Of a stretch of 64,000 nucleotides of DNA, positions 41,609 through 51,045 are shown one piece after another. A program made the translations under genes and the position numbers. Source of the stretch: an uncultured Burkholderiales bacterium (GTDB taxonomy: Bacteria; Pseudomonadota; Gammaproteobacteria; Burkholderiales; Burkholderiaceae_C); contig CALBSC010000078.1 in assembly GCA_937927685.1 (NCBI GenBank), forward strand, positions 1 to 64,000, in the 5' to 3' direction. The notes under the pieces were generated by a model. That model did not search any database and was not told where the DNA came from. It saw only the letters and a program-made list of their open reading frames with translations. Position 1 is the first letter of the stretch. Each line of letters opens with the position of its first letter.

Positions 41609-42352
41609 TCACGTGGTTGGCTGATCCCAATACTGAGGGTTCGGCAGTTCATTGAAAACTTTTCGTAACTGCTGCCCCCAGCTTTCCCGAATGGACAGGA
41701 AGTAAGGGTCGTGCTGATCGATCAGCGTGTGCTGCTTGATGGTCAGGCTGTCGTTCTCGTAGCACATCAAATCAAGGGGCAAACCCACGGACAAATTGGA
41801 TTTGATGGTCGAGTCCATGGAGATCAGGCAGCATTTCGCCACCTCGTCCAGGCTCAGGTCATCCTCGATCACACGGTCCAGAATGGGCTTGCCATACTTG
41901 GACTCGCCAATCTGGAAATAGGGCGTTTCGTCAGTGGCCTCAATGAAATTGCCGGCGGAGTACACGTTGAACAGGCGTGGCTCCTCGCCCTTGACCTGAC
42001 CGCCCAGAATCATGTTGACATTGAACTCAATGCCGAAGTCCTTCAAGCTGTCGGCGTCGCGGGCGTGGACCTTGCGGACCGTATCGCCCACCAGTTTGGC
42101 GGCAGAAAACATGTTGGGCACATTGGCCAGGCTTTTTTCATCCGGGTTGTGCATCATCACGCGCAGGTTGCTGGCAATGGACTGGCTGATGGCCAGGTTG
42201 CCGGCGGTCAGCAGCACAATCACGCGCTCGCCGGGCACTTCAAAGCGATGCAGTTTGCGAAATGTGCTGATCTGATCCAGGCCCGCATTGGTTCTGGAGT
42301 CTGCCAGAAACACCAGCCCGGCGCGGTTGCGAACGCCGACGCAATAGGTCAT
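41609..42352 (-). CDS. Anbu / BPH proteasome-like peptidase
   Basis: 247 residues of the proteasome beta/HslV fold. After removal of Met1 the N-terminal nucleophile would be Thr2 (MTYCVGVRN). FLADSRTNAGLDQISTFRKLHRF supplies the acidic and basic partners near the active site, and IASNLRVM, NMILGGQ and LDRVIEDDLSLDEVAKCCLISMDSTIKSNLSVGLPLDLM are characteristic of Anbu (ancestral beta-subunit). Anbu forms open rings with no known unfoldase; its substrate is unknown. AGGAG precedes the ATG. It lies 46 bp after the alpha-E gene in one operon. Confidence 0.92.
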   Translation of the reverse strand: MTYCVGVRNRAGLVFLADSRTNAGLDQISTFRKLHRFEVPGERVIVLLTAGNLAISQSIASNLRVMMHNPDEKSLANVPNMFSAAKLVGDTVRKVHARDADSLKDFGIEFNVNMILGGQVKGEEPRLFNVYSAGNFIEATDETPYFQIGESKYGKPILDRVIEDDLSLDEVAKCCLISMDSTIKSNLSVGLPLDLMCYENDSLTIKQHTLIDQHDPYFLSIRESWGQQLRKVFNELPNPQYWDQPTT

Positions 42353-42398
42353 GAAAAATAGCTCCTCATTTTTTTTGAATACGATGCCGATCAGCCGG

Positions 42399-43352
42399 TC
42401 AGGTCGGAACCAGAAACTCGCGGCTGATCTCGGCGCCGATCTGGTTGATTCTCTCCAAAAATTGAACCAGAAAGGCGTGCAAGCCCTGTTTCAGTATTTC
42501 ATCGATGGTGGTGAATTTCAGGTCTGAGCGCAGTTTGCCAGCCAGCCGGCAACTCAGGCAGCTGGAAGACTCACACACCGAATCGAGGTTGTTCACCACC
42601 TCGTTCATGCACGACAACAAGGAGCGGGGAATGTCGGGGCGCAAGACCAGCAGTTCTGCCACCAGGTCGGGCTGGATGACGTTGCGGTAGACCCGGCGGT
42701 AAATTTCGAAGCCCGAGACGCTGCGCAGGATGGCGCTCCAATGGTAGAAATCGTATTCCTGGTCCTGATCGCTGGCCAGACCATAGAAGTCGCTGTCCAC
42801 GGCGTTGAATTTCACGTCCAGCAACCGGGCCGTGTTGTCGCCCCGCTCCAGGAAGGTGCCCAGCCGCATGAAGTGCAAGGCCTCATCGACCAGCATCGTG
42901 CCCACGGTCACGCCGCGTGACAGATGGGATCTGAATTTGACCCATTCAAAAAACTGTCCCGGGTCGCGCTCCAGCATGTCGGTGGCGAGCAGGCGATTGA
43001 GTTCCAGCCATGTCTGGTTCTGTGTCTCCCACACTTCGGTGGTCAGGGTGCCGCGCACGGCCCTGGCGTTTTCCCGGGCGGCGCGCAAGCACGAGATGAT
43101 GGAGGAGGGGTTGCGTTCATCCTTGACCATGAACTGCAGCACCCGTTGCGGTGTCACTTCGCCGTACAGGGCCTGATAGGCCGGCAGCAACTCGCTGATT
43201 TTCAACAGCCCCTCCCAGCCCAGTTCGGCCACGGCCGTTGACTGGGGCAGGAGCGAGGTCTGGTAGTTGACGTCCAGCATGCGTGCGGTGTTTTCCGCGC
43301 GCTCGGTATACCGCGACATCCAGAACACGTGATCGGCAGTTCGGCTGAGCAT
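42399..43352 (-). CDS. Alpha-E domain protein (DUF403)
   Basis: 317 residues, all-helical. MLSRTADHVFWMSRYTERAENTARMLDV at the start, VRGTLTTEVWETQNQTWLEL and FLERGDNTARLLDVKF near the middle, and DIPRSLLSCMNEVVNNLD later mark the alpha-E family, a constant partner of circularly permuted ATP-grasp enzymes. I take the ATG at 43352, two bases after the ATP-grasp stop; a TTG at 43358 is in frame. It probably forms a complex with the ligase upstream. Confidence 0.9.
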   Translation of the reverse strand: MLSRTADHVFWMSRYTERAENTARMLDVNYQTSLLPQSTAVAELGWEGLLKISELLPAYQALYGEVTPQRVLQFMVKDERNPSSIISCLRAARENARAVRGTLTTEVWETQNQTWLELNRLLATDMLERDPGQFFEWVKFRSHLSRGVTVGTMLVDEALHFMRLGTFLERGDNTARLLDVKFNAVDSDFYGLASDQDQEYDFYHWSAILRSVSGFEIYRRVYRNVIQPDLVAELLVLRPDIPRSLLSCMNEVVNNLDSVCESSSCLSCRLAGKLRSDLKFTTIDEILKQGLHAFLVQFLERINQIGAEISREFLVPT

Positions 43353-43354
43353 GG

Positions 43355-44791
43355 TCAATTCTCCAGAATCCAGGTGTCCTTGGTTCCGCCGCCTTGCGAC
43401 GAGTTGACCACCAAGGAACCTTCCTTGAGGGCGACCCGTGTCAGACCGCCCGGAACCATCTGGACCGATTTGCCGCTCAGCACAAACGGACGCAAGTCGA
43501 TGTGCCGAGGGGCCACGCCCGACTCCACATAGGTGGGGCAGGTGGACAGACTCAGGGTGGGTTGCGCAATGTACCGCTCCGGGTGCGCCTGGAGCAGGAG
43601 GCGGAAATTCTCGATCTCGGCCTGACTCGCCATGGGACCCACCAGCATGCCGTAACCGCCAGCGCCGTGCACCTCTTTCACCACCAGTTCTGACAGGTGA
43701 GCCAGCGTGTATTGAAGATCTTCAGGGACGCGGCACATGAACGTCGGGACGTTGTTCAAAATGGGTTTTTCCCCCAGGTAGAACTCGATCATCTTCGGCA
43801 CGTAGGGGTAGATGGACTTGTCGTCCGCAATGCCGGTGCCGACGGCGTTGCAAATGTTGACCCGGCCCGCTTTGTAGGCCTGCATCAAGCCAGCGCAACC
43901 CAGGGTGGAATTCGCGCGGAACACGCTCGGGTCCAGGAAGTCGTCATCCACACGGCGGTAAATCACATCCACTTTGCGCGGTCCGCGGGTGGTCCGCATG
44001 AAGACCTGGGCCTCATCGACAAACAGGTCTTTGCCTTCCACCAGTTCCACGCCCATTTGCTGGGCCAGAAAGGCGTGCTCGAAGTAGGCGCTGTTGTACA
44101 TCCCGGGCGTCAGCACCACCACGGTGGGGTTGTCGGTGGTGGAGGGGGCGCTGGCGCGCAGCGACTCGAGCAACATGTCGGGATAGTGTGCAATGGGCGC
44201 GACCCGGTTGAGGCGAAACAGGTCCGGGAACAGACGCATCATCATCTTGCGGTCTTCGAGCATGTAGCTCACCCCGCTGGGCACCCGCAAGTTGTCTTCC
44301 AGCACGTAGTATTGCCCGTTGCCCTGGCTGTCGGGGGCGCGGACGATGTCCACGCCACTGATGGTGGAGTACACCTGGTTGGGCACGGCGATGCCCATCA
44401 TCTCGGGGCGAAACTGCGAGTTCTGCAGGATCTGCTCGCTGGGCACGATGCCCGATTTCAGGATCGCCTGGTCGTGGTAGATGTCATGCAGGAAATGGTT
44501 GAGGGCGTTGACGCGCTGGACCAGTCCTTTTTGCAAGTCACGCCATTCGTGCGAGGGGATGATGCGGGGAATCAGGTCAAAGGGGATCAGCCGCTCCGTA
44601 CCGGCGCCGTCCTCGTCCTTTTCTCCGTACACCGCAAACGTGATACCCACGCGCCGAAAGATCACCTCGGCTTCATCATGCCGAGCCCGCATGGCCGATT
44701 CGTTCTGGGTGGCCAGCCAGTTTCCGTAGTCCCGGTAATGCGGGCGCAAGGCGTTCGTGGCCTGTTCAAACATCTCGTCGTATTTCAACAT
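43355..44791 (-). CDS. Circularly permuted ATP-grasp ligase (DUF404/DUF407 type)
   Basis: 478 residues. The N-terminal MLKYDEMFEQATNALRPHYRDYGNWL and GITFAVYGEKDEDGAGTERLIPFDLIPRIIPSHEW, then YVLEDNLRVPSGVSYMLEDRKMM, VLTPGMYNSAYFEHAFLAQQMG and VIYRRVDDDFLDP, and the late ELVVKEVHGAGGYGMLVGP are diagnostic. Such enzymes are predicted amide-bond ligases acting on a peptide or amino-acid substrate (comparative-genomics literature). AGGAG precedes the ATG. It leads the minus-strand operon and diverges from the large transglutaminase gene across 190 bp. Confidence 0.91.
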   Translation of the reverse strand: MLKYDEMFEQATNALRPHYRDYGNWLATQNESAMRARHDEAEVIFRRVGITFAVYGEKDEDGAGTERLIPFDLIPRIIPSHEWRDLQKGLVQRVNALNHFLHDIYHDQAILKSGIVPSEQILQNSQFRPEMMGIAVPNQVYSTISGVDIVRAPDSQGNGQYYVLEDNLRVPSGVSYMLEDRKMMMRLFPDLFRLNRVAPIAHYPDMLLESLRASAPSTTDNPTVVVLTPGMYNSAYFEHAFLAQQMGVELVEGKDLFVDEAQVFMRTTRGPRKVDVIYRRVDDDFLDPSVFRANSTLGCAGLMQAYKAGRVNICNAVGTGIADDKSIYPYVPKMIEFYLGEKPILNNVPTFMCRVPEDLQYTLAHLSELVVKEVHGAGGYGMLVGPMASQAEIENFRLLLQAHPERYIAQPTLSLSTCPTYVESGVAPRHIDLRPFVLSGKSVQMVPGGLTRVALKEGSLVVNSSQGGGTKDTWILEN

Positions 44792-44812
44792 CGGCTTCTC
44801 CTGCTGTTCTAT

Positions 44813-44973
44813 ATAGCAAGAGCGATGCCATTGAACCACCTGGGATAGGTGGCTTTGCGCACCATTTTGGGGAGATTCGTGCACGACTCTGATGCCCCTG
44901 CACCCCGGGGACGGGGTGGAGGTTGCTATTCGTGCATGTTACGCCGCAAAACGACTGGCTTGTCTCTTGCTAT
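44813..44973. promoter_or_regulatory. Divergent control region with three inverted repeats
   Basis: ATAGCAAGAG (44813-44822) and CTCTTGCTAT (44964-44973) are perfect 10-bp inverted copies flanking the gap, each next to one start codon. Inside are CCACCT-GGGAT-AGGTGG (44836-44852) and CACCCC-GGGGAC-GGGGTG (44901-44918). The 9-mer ATTCGTGCA occurs twice (44875-44883, 44928-44936), and TTGCTAT occurs again at 44923-44929. Such symmetry suggests one regulator controlling both operons. Confidence 0.5.
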
Positions 44974-44981
44974 GTGGGGGC

Positions 44982-47900
44982 ATGCCCATTCACGCCGCAC
45001 TTCACCACGTCACGCACTACCGTTACGACCGACCCGTGCAGCTGGGGCCACAAGTCATTCGTCTGCGGCCGGCCCCGCACACACGCGGTCAGGTGGTGTC
45101 CTACAGCTTGCGGGTGGAGCCGGCGCATTTCATCAACTGGCAGCAAGACCCGTTTTCCAACTACCAGGCCCGACTGATGTTCCCCGACAAGACCCGTGAA
45201 TTCAAGGTCACGGTGGACCTGGTGGTGGAAATGGCGGTGTACAACCCGTTTGACTTCTTTCTGGAGCCAGGCGCTGAGCATTACCCGTTCACGATGTCGG
45301 CGCCCTTGCGTGAGGAGTTGGCCCCCTACCTGCTGGTGACCCCGCAAGGCGAGCGTTTCAAGAATTACCTGAATGCCCGCGTGCTCAAGACCTCGAAGCA
45401 GACACTTCGCACGATCGACTTCCTGGTGCAACTGAACCAACAGGTGCAGCAGGACATCCGATATCTCATTCGTCTTGAACCCGGGGTACAAACACCGCAG
45501 GAAACCCTGACCCTGGGCAGTGGCTCTTGCCGCGACAGTGCCTGGTTGCTGGTGCAATTGCTGCGGCATTGCGGGTTGGCGGCCCGGTTTGTCTCGGGCT
45601 ATCTCATCCAGCTGGTCCCGGATGTGAAGCCGCTGGACGGCCCTGCGGGGACCGACGTGGATTTCACGGACCTGCATGCCTGGTGCGAGGTGTACTTGCC
45701 GGGGGCTGGCTGGATTGGTCTGGACCCCACCTCGGGCTTGCTGGCGGGTGAAGGTCACATTCCGTTGGCCTGCACACCGATGCCGGCCAGCGCAGCGCCC
45801 ATTGAGGGCCTGGTGGACGAGGCGGAGGTGGAGTTCCACCACGAGATGCAGGTCAGCCGCCTCTCGGAATCGGCCCGAGTGACCCAACCCTACACCGAAG
45901 CGCAATGGCGACGCCTGGTGGCCCTGGGCGAGGTGGTGGACCAACGGCTCGAAGCGGGCGATGTGCGACTGACCCTGGGCGGCGAGCCCACCTTTGTCGC
46001 GGTCGACAACCGGGACGCGCCCGAATGGAATACCGAGGCGCTGGGACCGACCAAACGCGGCATGGCCACGACGTTGGTGCACAAGCTGCAGGCCCACTAT
46101 GGCCAAGGGGGTTTCCTGCACTTCGGTCAGGGCAAGTGGTACCCCGGTGAACAACTGCCTCGCTGGGCACTCAGCATCGGCTGGCGAGCCGATGGCCAGC
46201 CCTGCTGGCACAACCCTGCGCTGTTCGCGAATGAAAGCGAACCCCACCACTACACCCAGGCAGATGCCCAGCGCTTCATTGCGCTGCTCGCACACCAGCT
46301 GGGGGTGGATGACCGCTTCATTCAGCCGGGCTACGAAGACACCTGGTATTACCTGTGGCGCGAGCGACGTCTGCCGGTCAACGTGGATCCATTCGACTCG
46401 CGCCTGGAAGACGAACTCGAGCGTGCCCGCTTGCGCCGTGTCTACAGCCAGGGCTTGTCGGCCGTGGTGGGTTATCTGCTGCCCCTGCAAAAGCTTGAAG
46501 GCGGCCCCGGGCGTTGGCAAAGCGGTCCCTGGTTTTTCCGCGATGAGCGCATGTACCTGATCCCCGGCGACTCCCCCATGGGCTATCGCTTGCCGCTGGA
46601 CTCGTTGCCCTGGGTTCGTGCGCACGACTATCCGCACCAACATGCCCCTGATCCGGGTGTTCCGCGCGAACCCTTGCCCACGGCACAACACATGCGCGCC
46701 CGGACCGTGGTCCAGACTGCGGCCATGTCCGAACCGCCCGGGCGATCACACCCGGCCCAGGCGACTCAGCCAGGGATGCACGGTTCGGGTGAGATGGCGG
46801 CGTCTTCGACCACCGCCCCGAAGCCCTTTGAATCGGCCCCCTGGGTGACGCGAACGGGCTTGTGTGTGGAAGTGCGGGATCCATCCCGAGCCAATGGTCC
46901 CCCCGCTGAGGGGCAGGCAGAACCGGCCTCATCGGTGCTGTATGTGTTCATGCCACCGCTGACCCGGCTGGAAGATTACCTGGAACTGCTGAGCGCCATT
47001 GAGGCCACGGCCGAAGCCTTGCAGTTCAAACTGGTGCTGGAAGGGTATCCGCCGCCGCGCGACCCCAGGCTCAAGCTGTTGCAGGTGACGCCCGACCCCG
47101 GGGTGATCGAGGTGAACATCCACCCCGCGCATCACTGGCACGAGGTGGTTGAACACACTGAGTTTCTGTATCAGGCGGCCTTTGAATCGCGCCTGTGTGC
47201 TGAAAAGTTCATGGTGGACGGTCGCCATACCGGCACCGGGGGCGGGAACCATGTGGTCCTCGGTGGCGCCACGCCGGCAGACAGCCCCTTCCTGCGAAAG
47301 CCCGAACTGCTGGCGAGTCTGATCCTGTATTGGCACAACCACCCCAGCCTGAGTTATTTGTTCAGCGGCTTGTTCATCGGTCCGACCAGCCAGGCCCCGC
47401 GGGTGGATGAGGCGCGCAATGACCAGGTGTATGAACTTGAAATTGCGTTGCGGGAAATCCAGCGCAACCGTGAGCGTCATGGACAGGATGTGCCCCCCTG
47501 GCTGCTCGACCGCACATTGCGCAACATCCTGATTGATGTCACGGGCAACACACACCGAAGCGAGTTCTGCATCGACAAACTCTTTTCACCGGACTCGGCC
47601 ACGGGGCGCTTGGGTTTGCTCGAATTGCGGGGTTTCGAGATGCCTCCGCATGCCCGCATGAGTGTGGCCCAGCTGCTGTTGATCCGGGCCCTCGTGGCCC
47701 GTTTCTGGGACGAGCCCTACCGGGCGCCGGCGACACGGTGGGGGACCGAACTGCATGACCGCTTCATGCTGCCCTATTTCATTCAGGCAGACCTGGATGA
47801 TGTGCTGACCGAGCTGGGGGACGCGGGTTTTCATTTCGACCCGGCCTGGTTCACGCCCCACCTCGAATTCCGGTTCCCCCTGGTGGGCGAGTTGCAAGCC

Positions 47901-48422
47901 TTGGGCATGCAACTCCGGATCCGGCATGCGCTGGAGCCCTGGCATGTCATGGGGGAAGAGGGGGGCGGCGGGGGCACGGTTCGTTACGTCGACTCGTCCC
48001 TGGAGCGTTTGCAAGTGCAGGTGCAGGGCTTGAACCCGAGCCGACACGCGGTGTTGGTCAACGGCCGGCCAATTCCCCTGCAGCCCACCGGGGTGGTGGG
48101 CGAGTATGTGGCCGGCGTCCGGTACCGCGCGTGGGCGCCCGCCTCCGCCTTGCACCCCACCATTGGTGTTCACGCCCCGCTCACGTTTGACCTGGTCGAT
48201 ACCTGGATGCAGCGGGCCATCGCCGGTTGTCAGTACCACGTCGCACATCCGGGCGGCCGGAATTACGAGACCTTGCCGGTCAATGCCTACGAGGCAGAGA
48301 GCCGTCGCCTGTCCCGGTTTTTCCCGATGGGTCACACCCCCGGGCGCATGGCCCAGGTGCCCAACACCCTGGATGTCATTGGGAGCAAGGAATTTCCCTT
48401 TACGCTGGATCTGCGGCGATGA
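44982..48422 (+). CDS. Large transglutaminase-like protein with DUF2126 region
   Basis: 1146 residues. The N-terminal bacterial transglutaminase-like region (about 1-90) is followed by a transglutaminase core with a complete Cys183 (GSGSCRDSAW), His232 (DLHAW), Asp248 (LDPTSG) triad. From about residue 320 on comes a DUF2126 region: RLTLGGEPTFVAVDNRDAPEWN, GGFLHFGQGKWYPGEQLPRWALS, RHTGTGGGNHVVLGGATPADSPFLRKP and LIDVTGNTHRSEFCIDKLF. A Pro/Ser-rich linker lies around 560-640. No signal peptide is seen, so it probably works in the cytoplasm, as a peptidase or amide-transferring partner of the ATP-grasp ligases. Confidence 0.9.
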   Translation: MPIHAALHHVTHYRYDRPVQLGPQVIRLRPAPHTRGQVVSYSLRVEPAHFINWQQDPFSNYQARLMFPDKTREFKVTVDLVVEMAVYNPFDFFLEPGAEHYPFTMSAPLREELAPYLLVTPQGERFKNYLNARVLKTSKQTLRTIDFLVQLNQQVQQDIRYLIRLEPGVQTPQETLTLGSGSCRDSAWLLVQLLRHCGLAARFVSGYLIQLVPDVKPLDGPAGTDVDFTDLHAWCEVYLPGAGWIGLDPTSGLLAGEGHIPLACTPMPASAAPIEGLVDEAEVEFHHEMQVSRLSESARVTQPYTEAQWRRLVALGEVVDQRLEAGDVRLTLGGEPTFVAVDNRDAPEWNTEALGPTKRGMATTLVHKLQAHYGQGGFLHFGQGKWYPGEQLPRWALSIGWRADGQPCWHNPALFANESEPHHYTQADAQRFIALLAHQLGVDDRFIQPGYEDTWYYLWRERRLPVNVDPFDSRLEDELERARLRRVYSQGLSAVVGYLLPLQKLEGGPGRWQSGPWFFRDERMYLIPGDSPMGYRLPLDSLPWVRAHDYPHQHAPDPGVPREPLPTAQHMRARTVVQTAAMSEPPGRSHPAQATQPGMHGSGEMAASSTTAPKPFESAPWVTRTGLCVEVRDPSRANGPPAEGQAEPASSVLYVFMPPLTRLEDYLELLSAIEATAEALQFKLVLEGYPPPRDPRLKLLQVTPDPGVIEVNIHPAHHWHEVVEHTEFLYQAAFESRLCAEKFMVDGRHTGTGGGNHVVLGGATPADSPFLRKPELLASLILYWHNHPSLSYLFSGLFIGPTSQAPRVDEARNDQVYELEIALREIQRNRERHGQDVPPWLLDRTLRNILIDVTGNTHRSEFCIDKLFSPDSATGRLGLLELRGFEMPPHARMSVAQLLLIRALVARFWDEPYRAPATRWGTELHDRFMLPYFIQADLDDVLTELGDAGFHFDPAWFTPHLEFRFPLVGELQALGMQLRIRHALEPWHVMGEEGGGGGTVRYVDSSLERLQVQVQGLNPSRHAVLVNGRPIPLQPTGVVGEYVAGVRYRAWAPASALHPTIGVHAPLTFDLVDTWMQRAIAGCQYHVAHPGGRNYETLPVNAYEAESRRLSRFFPMGHTPGRMAQVPNTLDVIGSKEFPFTLDLRR

Positions 48423-48434
48423 GAGAATTCGCGC

Positions 48435-51041
48435 ATGCAGGAATCTTCATCGAGCCCGCGGTGGGTGCTGCCGTCTCACGTCACGAGTGACGGGTTGAAC
48501 CGCCCGCTCATCCATGCCCGACCGGTGGCCGACGGGCATTTCGATGAAATGCAGACCGACCCCACGGGGGGCATCGGAGCGGCCCATTGGGATGCGTTTT
48601 TTGCACAGATGACCTCCCTGGGGGTGGACGGGTTGGACCGGCAGCACCGGTTGATGCAGCGCCAGGTTCAGGACAACGGGGTCACCTACAACGTCTATGC
48701 CGACCGTGATGGTCCCAAACGGCCCTGGGCGCTGGACCTCTTTCCGCTGCTCCTCGATGGGCAAGACTGGGCTGAACTGAGCGCGGGCATTGCCCAGCGC
48801 GCACGGGTCCTGGAGGCCTTGATGCGCGACGCCTATGGTCCCCAACAGTTGTTGCGTCAAGCCTTGGTGCCGGGCGCATTGGTGCTGGGGCATCCGGGCT
48901 TTGTGCGTGAACTTCACGGCTATCCTCCCGTGGGGGATACCCATTTGCATGTGGCTGCCTTCGACGTCAGTCGTGACGCCCAGGGACGCTGGGCGGTGAT
49001 TTCGCAACGCACCCAGGCTCCCTCAGGGCTGGGCTACCTGCTCGAGAACCGGTCCATCATCAGTCGCCAGTTCCCGCAAGCGTTTGCGCAGTTGCAAGTG
49101 CACGCGCTGGAGGGGACCTACCGGCGTTGGTTGCAGTCGTTGCGCGCAGCCAGTCCGGCAGGCGACCGCGCCCATGTGGCCTTGCTGACCCCGGGTCCTT
49201 ACAACGAAACCTATTTCGAACACGCCTACCTGGCCCGGCACCTGGGCATCACCCTGGTCGAGGGACATGACCTGACGGTACGTGGCCAGCAACTGTTCTT
49301 GCGTACTTTGCGGGGACTCGAGCAAATTCATGTGCTCATCAAGCGCCTGGATGACGGCTACCTCGATCCCCTCGAGTTGATGCCGGATTCCACCCTCGGT
49401 GTGCCGGGTTTGCTGCAAGTGGTTCGGGCCGGTCAACTGGTGTTGAGCAACCCGCCGGGAACAGCCTGGCTGGAGTCGCCCGCGCTCCTGGGTTTCTTGC
49501 CTGCGCTGTGCGAGCGCATCCTGCATGAAACCCTGAGCCTGCCATCGCTCGATACGTGGTGGTGTGGCGAACGCGCGGCGATGGATGCCATCCTCCCCCG
49601 AATGGCCGACACCGTCATCAAGCCCACCTACCCGGAGGCGGCAGGGCTGAATCCGATCACGGCCACGCTGGGGCGCGATCTCTCCAGTGCCCAGCGCGAC
49701 GAGTGGCGCGGGCGCATTGTGCGCGAACCCCAGCGCTACACGCTGCAGTCTTATCAGCCCTTGTCGCAAATGCCCACCTGGCGACACCGCGAAATTCAAC
49801 CGCGCTCCATGGTGCTGCGCCTGTTTGCCCTGCGAACTGGTCGACATGAGTGGCAGGTGTTGCCGGGCGGGCTGGTTCGCATCGCCTCCATGCAGGACGA
49901 AATCACCTCCATGCAGCGGGGCGGCAGCAGCGCAGATGTGTGGGTGCTGCGATCCCCGCAAGTGATGCTGGATTTCGACGCGTCCCGTGAAGAGCCTGCG
50001 ATCGTGCCGGCCGATACCCTGGCCAGGACAACCGCAGCCAAATCCCGGCTCGTCACCAGCCGGTCGGCCGAGGACCTCTTCTGGTTGGGTCGTTACACCG
50101 AGCGCAGCGACAACGCGCAACGGCTGGCGCGTCTGTGCCTGCATCAAATTCACCACGAGGATCCCCCCCTCGGGAAAACGTGGACATGGTTGCAAATGCT
50201 GTGTGAACGCAATGGCCTGGTGCCCGCAGGCGTTCCCTCGGCAGGTTCCGCCGATGTCCACAAGATGGAGTCCCGGCGTCGACTCTTTGAGCGTACCTTG
50301 CTGTCAGGTCTGAACGACCACACGCAACTGGCCAGTGTGGGCTACAACCTGCGGGCCATGCAGCGCACGGCGTCCGGCTTGCGCGAGCGTCTCTCGCCCC
50401 AGCAATGGCAGGCCATCACGCAACTGGTCGACGGTTTCACGCGCTGGCACCCCTTGCCAGGCCAGGATCCTGACCACACGCGGGCCATGGCGCTGACGGC
50501 GCTGGACGAAGCGGCCGACTGGCTGGCGGCCATCATTGGGGCGCAAAACGATCGCATGACCCGCGATGATGGCTGGCAGTTGCTGACCATTGGCCGTTTG
50601 CTGGAGCGCATGCTCTTTTTGCTGGATGTGCTCACGCTGGTCTGCGAACTCGATCTGCTGTCGCCCGAGCACCTGCCCAGACAACTCCCCTTGCTGCTGG
50701 AGGTGTTCGACTGCGCCCAGTCATTCCAGGCCGAGCACGCTGACCAGGCGGATCTGTCGGACGTGTGCCAATTGCTGGTGTGGGATGGCGAGCAGCCCAG
50801 GGCATTGCATTGGGTCAGCCGGTCCTTGCGGGCCCGCCTGAGCAAGCTCGGCCAGGTCGATCGGCAGTCGCAGGACCCGCTGGCGCAGATGGTGCCCGAT
50901 TTCTCCCGTGCGAGCGAGATTCTTCAACCAGGCTTTCGCGATCGGCTTCACCAGGCCCGCCAGGCCATCTGGCAGGTGTCGGATGCGATTGCAACGCGTT
51001 ACTTCAGCCACGCCGGGCGTGTTGGCAGTGTCGGAGCTTGA
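48435..51041 (+). CDS. Fusion of circularly permuted ATP-grasp and alpha-E domains
   Basis: 868 residues. The first two thirds repeat the ligase architecture: NVYADRDGPKRPWALDLFPLLL, LGHPGFVRELHG, GLGYLLENRSIISRQFPQAF, LLTPGPYNETYFEHAYLARHLG, HVLIKRLDDGYLDPLELMPDSTLG. The last third (from about 540, SRSAEDLFWLGRYTERSDNAQRLARLCL) is an alpha-E domain. The two parts are separate genes in the divergent operon, so this is a fused paralogous pair. It starts 12 bp after the large transglutaminase gene and ends 4 bp before the next one. Confidence 0.91.
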   Translation: MQESSSSPRWVLPSHVTSDGLNRPLIHARPVADGHFDEMQTDPTGGIGAAHWDAFFAQMTSLGVDGLDRQHRLMQRQVQDNGVTYNVYADRDGPKRPWALDLFPLLLDGQDWAELSAGIAQRARVLEALMRDAYGPQQLLRQALVPGALVLGHPGFVRELHGYPPVGDTHLHVAAFDVSRDAQGRWAVISQRTQAPSGLGYLLENRSIISRQFPQAFAQLQVHALEGTYRRWLQSLRAASPAGDRAHVALLTPGPYNETYFEHAYLARHLGITLVEGHDLTVRGQQLFLRTLRGLEQIHVLIKRLDDGYLDPLELMPDSTLGVPGLLQVVRAGQLVLSNPPGTAWLESPALLGFLPALCERILHETLSLPSLDTWWCGERAAMDAILPRMADTVIKPTYPEAAGLNPITATLGRDLSSAQRDEWRGRIVREPQRYTLQSYQPLSQMPTWRHREIQPRSMVLRLFALRTGRHEWQVLPGGLVRIASMQDEITSMQRGGSSADVWVLRSPQVMLDFDASREEPAIVPADTLARTTAAKSRLVTSRSAEDLFWLGRYTERSDNAQRLARLCLHQIHHEDPPLGKTWTWLQMLCERNGLVPAGVPSAGSADVHKMESRRRLFERTLLSGLNDHTQLASVGYNLRAMQRTASGLRERLSPQQWQAITQLVDGFTRWHPLPGQDPDHTRAMALTALDEAADWLAAIIGAQNDRMTRDDGWQLLTIGRLLERMLFLLDVLTLVCELDLLSPEHLPRQLPLLLEVFDCAQSFQAEHADQADLSDVCQLLVWDGEQPRALHWVSRSLRARLSKLGQVDRQSQDPLAQMVPDFSRASEILQPGFRDRLHQARQAIWQVSDAIATRYFSHAGRVGSVGA

Positions 51042-51045
51042 CTGC

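Noticed and set aside
44970..46691. 573-codon open frame antisense to the large transglutaminase gene
   Set aside because: Composition is Arg/Gln/His/Pro-rich as expected of an antisense shadow; the plus-strand product has complete catalytic motifs.
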